Source: Pseudoalteromonas sp. MMG007
GTDB lineage: Bacteria > Pseudomonadota > Gammaproteobacteria > Enterobacterales > Alteromonadaceae
Reading direction: 5' to 3'
Length of the DNA: 64,000 nt
NCBI RefSeq assembly: GCF_018100985.1
Contig: NZ_JAGJEI010000011.1
Span: 1 to 64,000, forward strand
A program made the position numbers and the translations under genes. Positions 63,038 to 64,000 of this stretch are shown one piece after another. The notes below the pieces were generated by a model. That model saw nothing but the letters and a program-made list of their open reading frames with translations, had not been told where the DNA came from and did not search any database. How positions within the stretch are numbered: position 1 is the first letter of the stretch; every line of letters starts with the position of its first letter.

Positions 63038-64000
63038 TTAACCAAGTAGCTCGTCAAACATATCAAACAGCTTATCAAGCTCTTCAACTGTGTTGTAATG
63101 CATACATCCAATGCGTACCACACCGCCTTTATCTAGAACATCAAGCTGCTTACATAAGCCTTGCGCGTAAAAATTACCATCCCATGCACAAATATGCTGC
63201 TTACCTAAAAACTCAGATACTTGGCGAGGCTCTAAACCCTCAAAGGTTAAAGCAAACGTAGGTGTACGCTCGTTTAAGCGGTCAAAATCGTCAATACCAA
63301 ACAATTTAATACGCGGGTAATTGACCAAGCGTGTTAAAAAGTGCTCGCTGAGCGCCATTTCGTGTTGCTTAGTTTTAGCAAAAGCCACGGTTAGCTTTTC
63401 ACGGCGAGTGTGGCTGTCATCAAGCTCACTAATTGCAGCAATGTAATCAACAGCGGCAATAAAGCCAGCCATTGCTTCAAAGCTTTGCGTTCCAGTTTCC
63501 CAGCGACCAGGCGCTACATCTTTAGCAGGTTCAACTTTATAAGGAGTAAACCCTTCAAGGTGCTCCTTTTTACCGTAAACCATACCTAAGTGTGGGCCAA
63601 AAAACTTATACGCCGAGCAGGCTAAAAAGTCGCAATCAAGCGCTTGCACATCAACTAGCTCATGCGGTGCGTAATGTACGGCATCAACATAAACTAGAGC
63701 GCCTACAGCGTGAGCAAGCTCTATAATACGTTTTATATCGTTTATAGAGCCTGTGGTATTTGAAGCGTAAGTAACAGCCACTAGTTTAGTATTACTGTTA
63801 AGCAAGCTTTCAAATTGAGCCATATCTAAGCTGCAATCAGCTTCGTTAATTAAAGCCGTATTAACTTTAACGCCTTTATCTTCTGCGGCTTGCTGCCAAG
63901 ATGATACGTTTGAGAAGTGATCCGCGTTAGTAACAATGATCTCATCATCTACCTGCCAATCGCGCGAAATAGCTCGGCTAAAGCTAAAGGTAAGGCTTGT
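63038..64000 (-). CDS. Class V aminotransferase, cysteine-desulfurase-like (5' end outside the window)
   Basis: Partial: the reading frame stays open to the right edge, where it reads VTNADHFSNVSSWQQAAEDK, continuing through the internal Met at 63823, which is therefore not the start. 320 codons are visible. SAYKFFGPHLGMVYGKKEHL carries the PLP Lys, and VDAVHYAPHELVDVQAL the PLP Asp. The text matches the VC1184-type group of cysteine-desulfurase-like proteins. No obvious catalytic Cys loop is seen, so true desulfurase activity is doubtful. Confidence 0.88.
   Translation of the reverse strand, partial: TSLTFSFSRAISRDWQVDDEIIVTNADHFSNVSSWQQAAEDKGVKVNTALINEADCSLDMAQFESLLNSNTKLVAVTYASNTTGSINDIKRIIELAHAVGALVYVDAVHYAPHELVDVQALDCDFLACSAYKFFGPHLGMVYGKKEHLEGFTPYKVEPAKDVAPGRWETGTQSFEAMAGFIAAVDYIAAISELDDSHTRREKLTVAFAKTKQHEMALSEHFLTRLVNYPRIKLFGIDDFDRLNERTPTFALTFEGLEPRQVSEFLGKQHICAWDGNFYAQGLCKQLDVLDKGGVVRIGCMHYNTVEELDKLFDMFDELLG

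Overview
The window looks like chromosomal DNA of a marine gammaproteobacterium, most probably Pseudoalteromonas or a close Alteromonadales relative. This rests on the intact rpoBC/ribosomal block, the protein sequences, the moderately AT-rich composition, the TonB receptor and the ast, cys and speD gene types. It was judged by reading only; no database search was run.

Layout. (1) 63-15465, all on the minus strand: secE-nusG, rplK-rplA, rplJ-rplL-rpoB-rpoC, rpsL-rpsG-fusA, headed by a tRNA-Trp (15598-15674) with a good promoter. An L10-type leader precedes rplJ, an attenuator-like hairpin lies between rplL and rpoB, and terminators follow nusG and rpoC. (2) 15781-17386: a band-7/SPFH lipoprotein and deoC. 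(3) 17670-24627, plus strand: a sulfate-activation operon cysG-cysD-cysN-SLC13 permease-cysC-cysQ. (4) 24791-27502: a large membrane-anchored KAP-like P-loop NTPase. (5) 27850-45291: a segment bounded by two direct copies of about 612 bp of one amino-acid transporter gene, exactly 16,830 bp apart. The left copy is a truncated pseudogene and the right copy is the intact gene. (6) 46188-51863: speD, an OsmC protein and the arginine succinyltransferase genes astC-astA-astD. (7) 52243-55736: an HDOD protein, pabA, a quinone oxidoreductase and a DUF465 protein. (8) 56234-61695: a TonB receptor, an unrecognised exported protein, an exported ADPRibase-Mn-like phosphoesterase and an ECF sigma factor. 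(9) 61844-64000: a thioesterase, a 2OG-Fe(II) oxygenase and a class V aminotransferase that runs off the right edge.

The most interesting part is 30271-44366 inside the repeat-bounded segment. A single-module NRPS with the order A-oxidase-T-TE and a hand-read A-domain code D-A-W-Q-F-G-L-I-N looks like a glutamine-using indigoidine synthetase. Around it lie a PsuG/IndA-type C-glycosidase, a UPRT-like protein, a TrpF-like protein whose catalytic cysteine is replaced by alanine, an old-yellow-enzyme reductase, a PptA-like tautomerase, a PecM-like EamA exporter, a PecS-like MarR regulator and an RND pump. Three phosphoribosyl-handling enzymes beside an indigoidine synthetase suggest a ribosylated (C-nucleoside-like) product in addition to, or instead of, the blue pigment. 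Three promoters in the cluster share a 16-bp palindrome of the form ATCTTyAyATAAAGAT, followed two bases later by TTGACA or TTTACA, presumably the operator of the PecS-like repressor.
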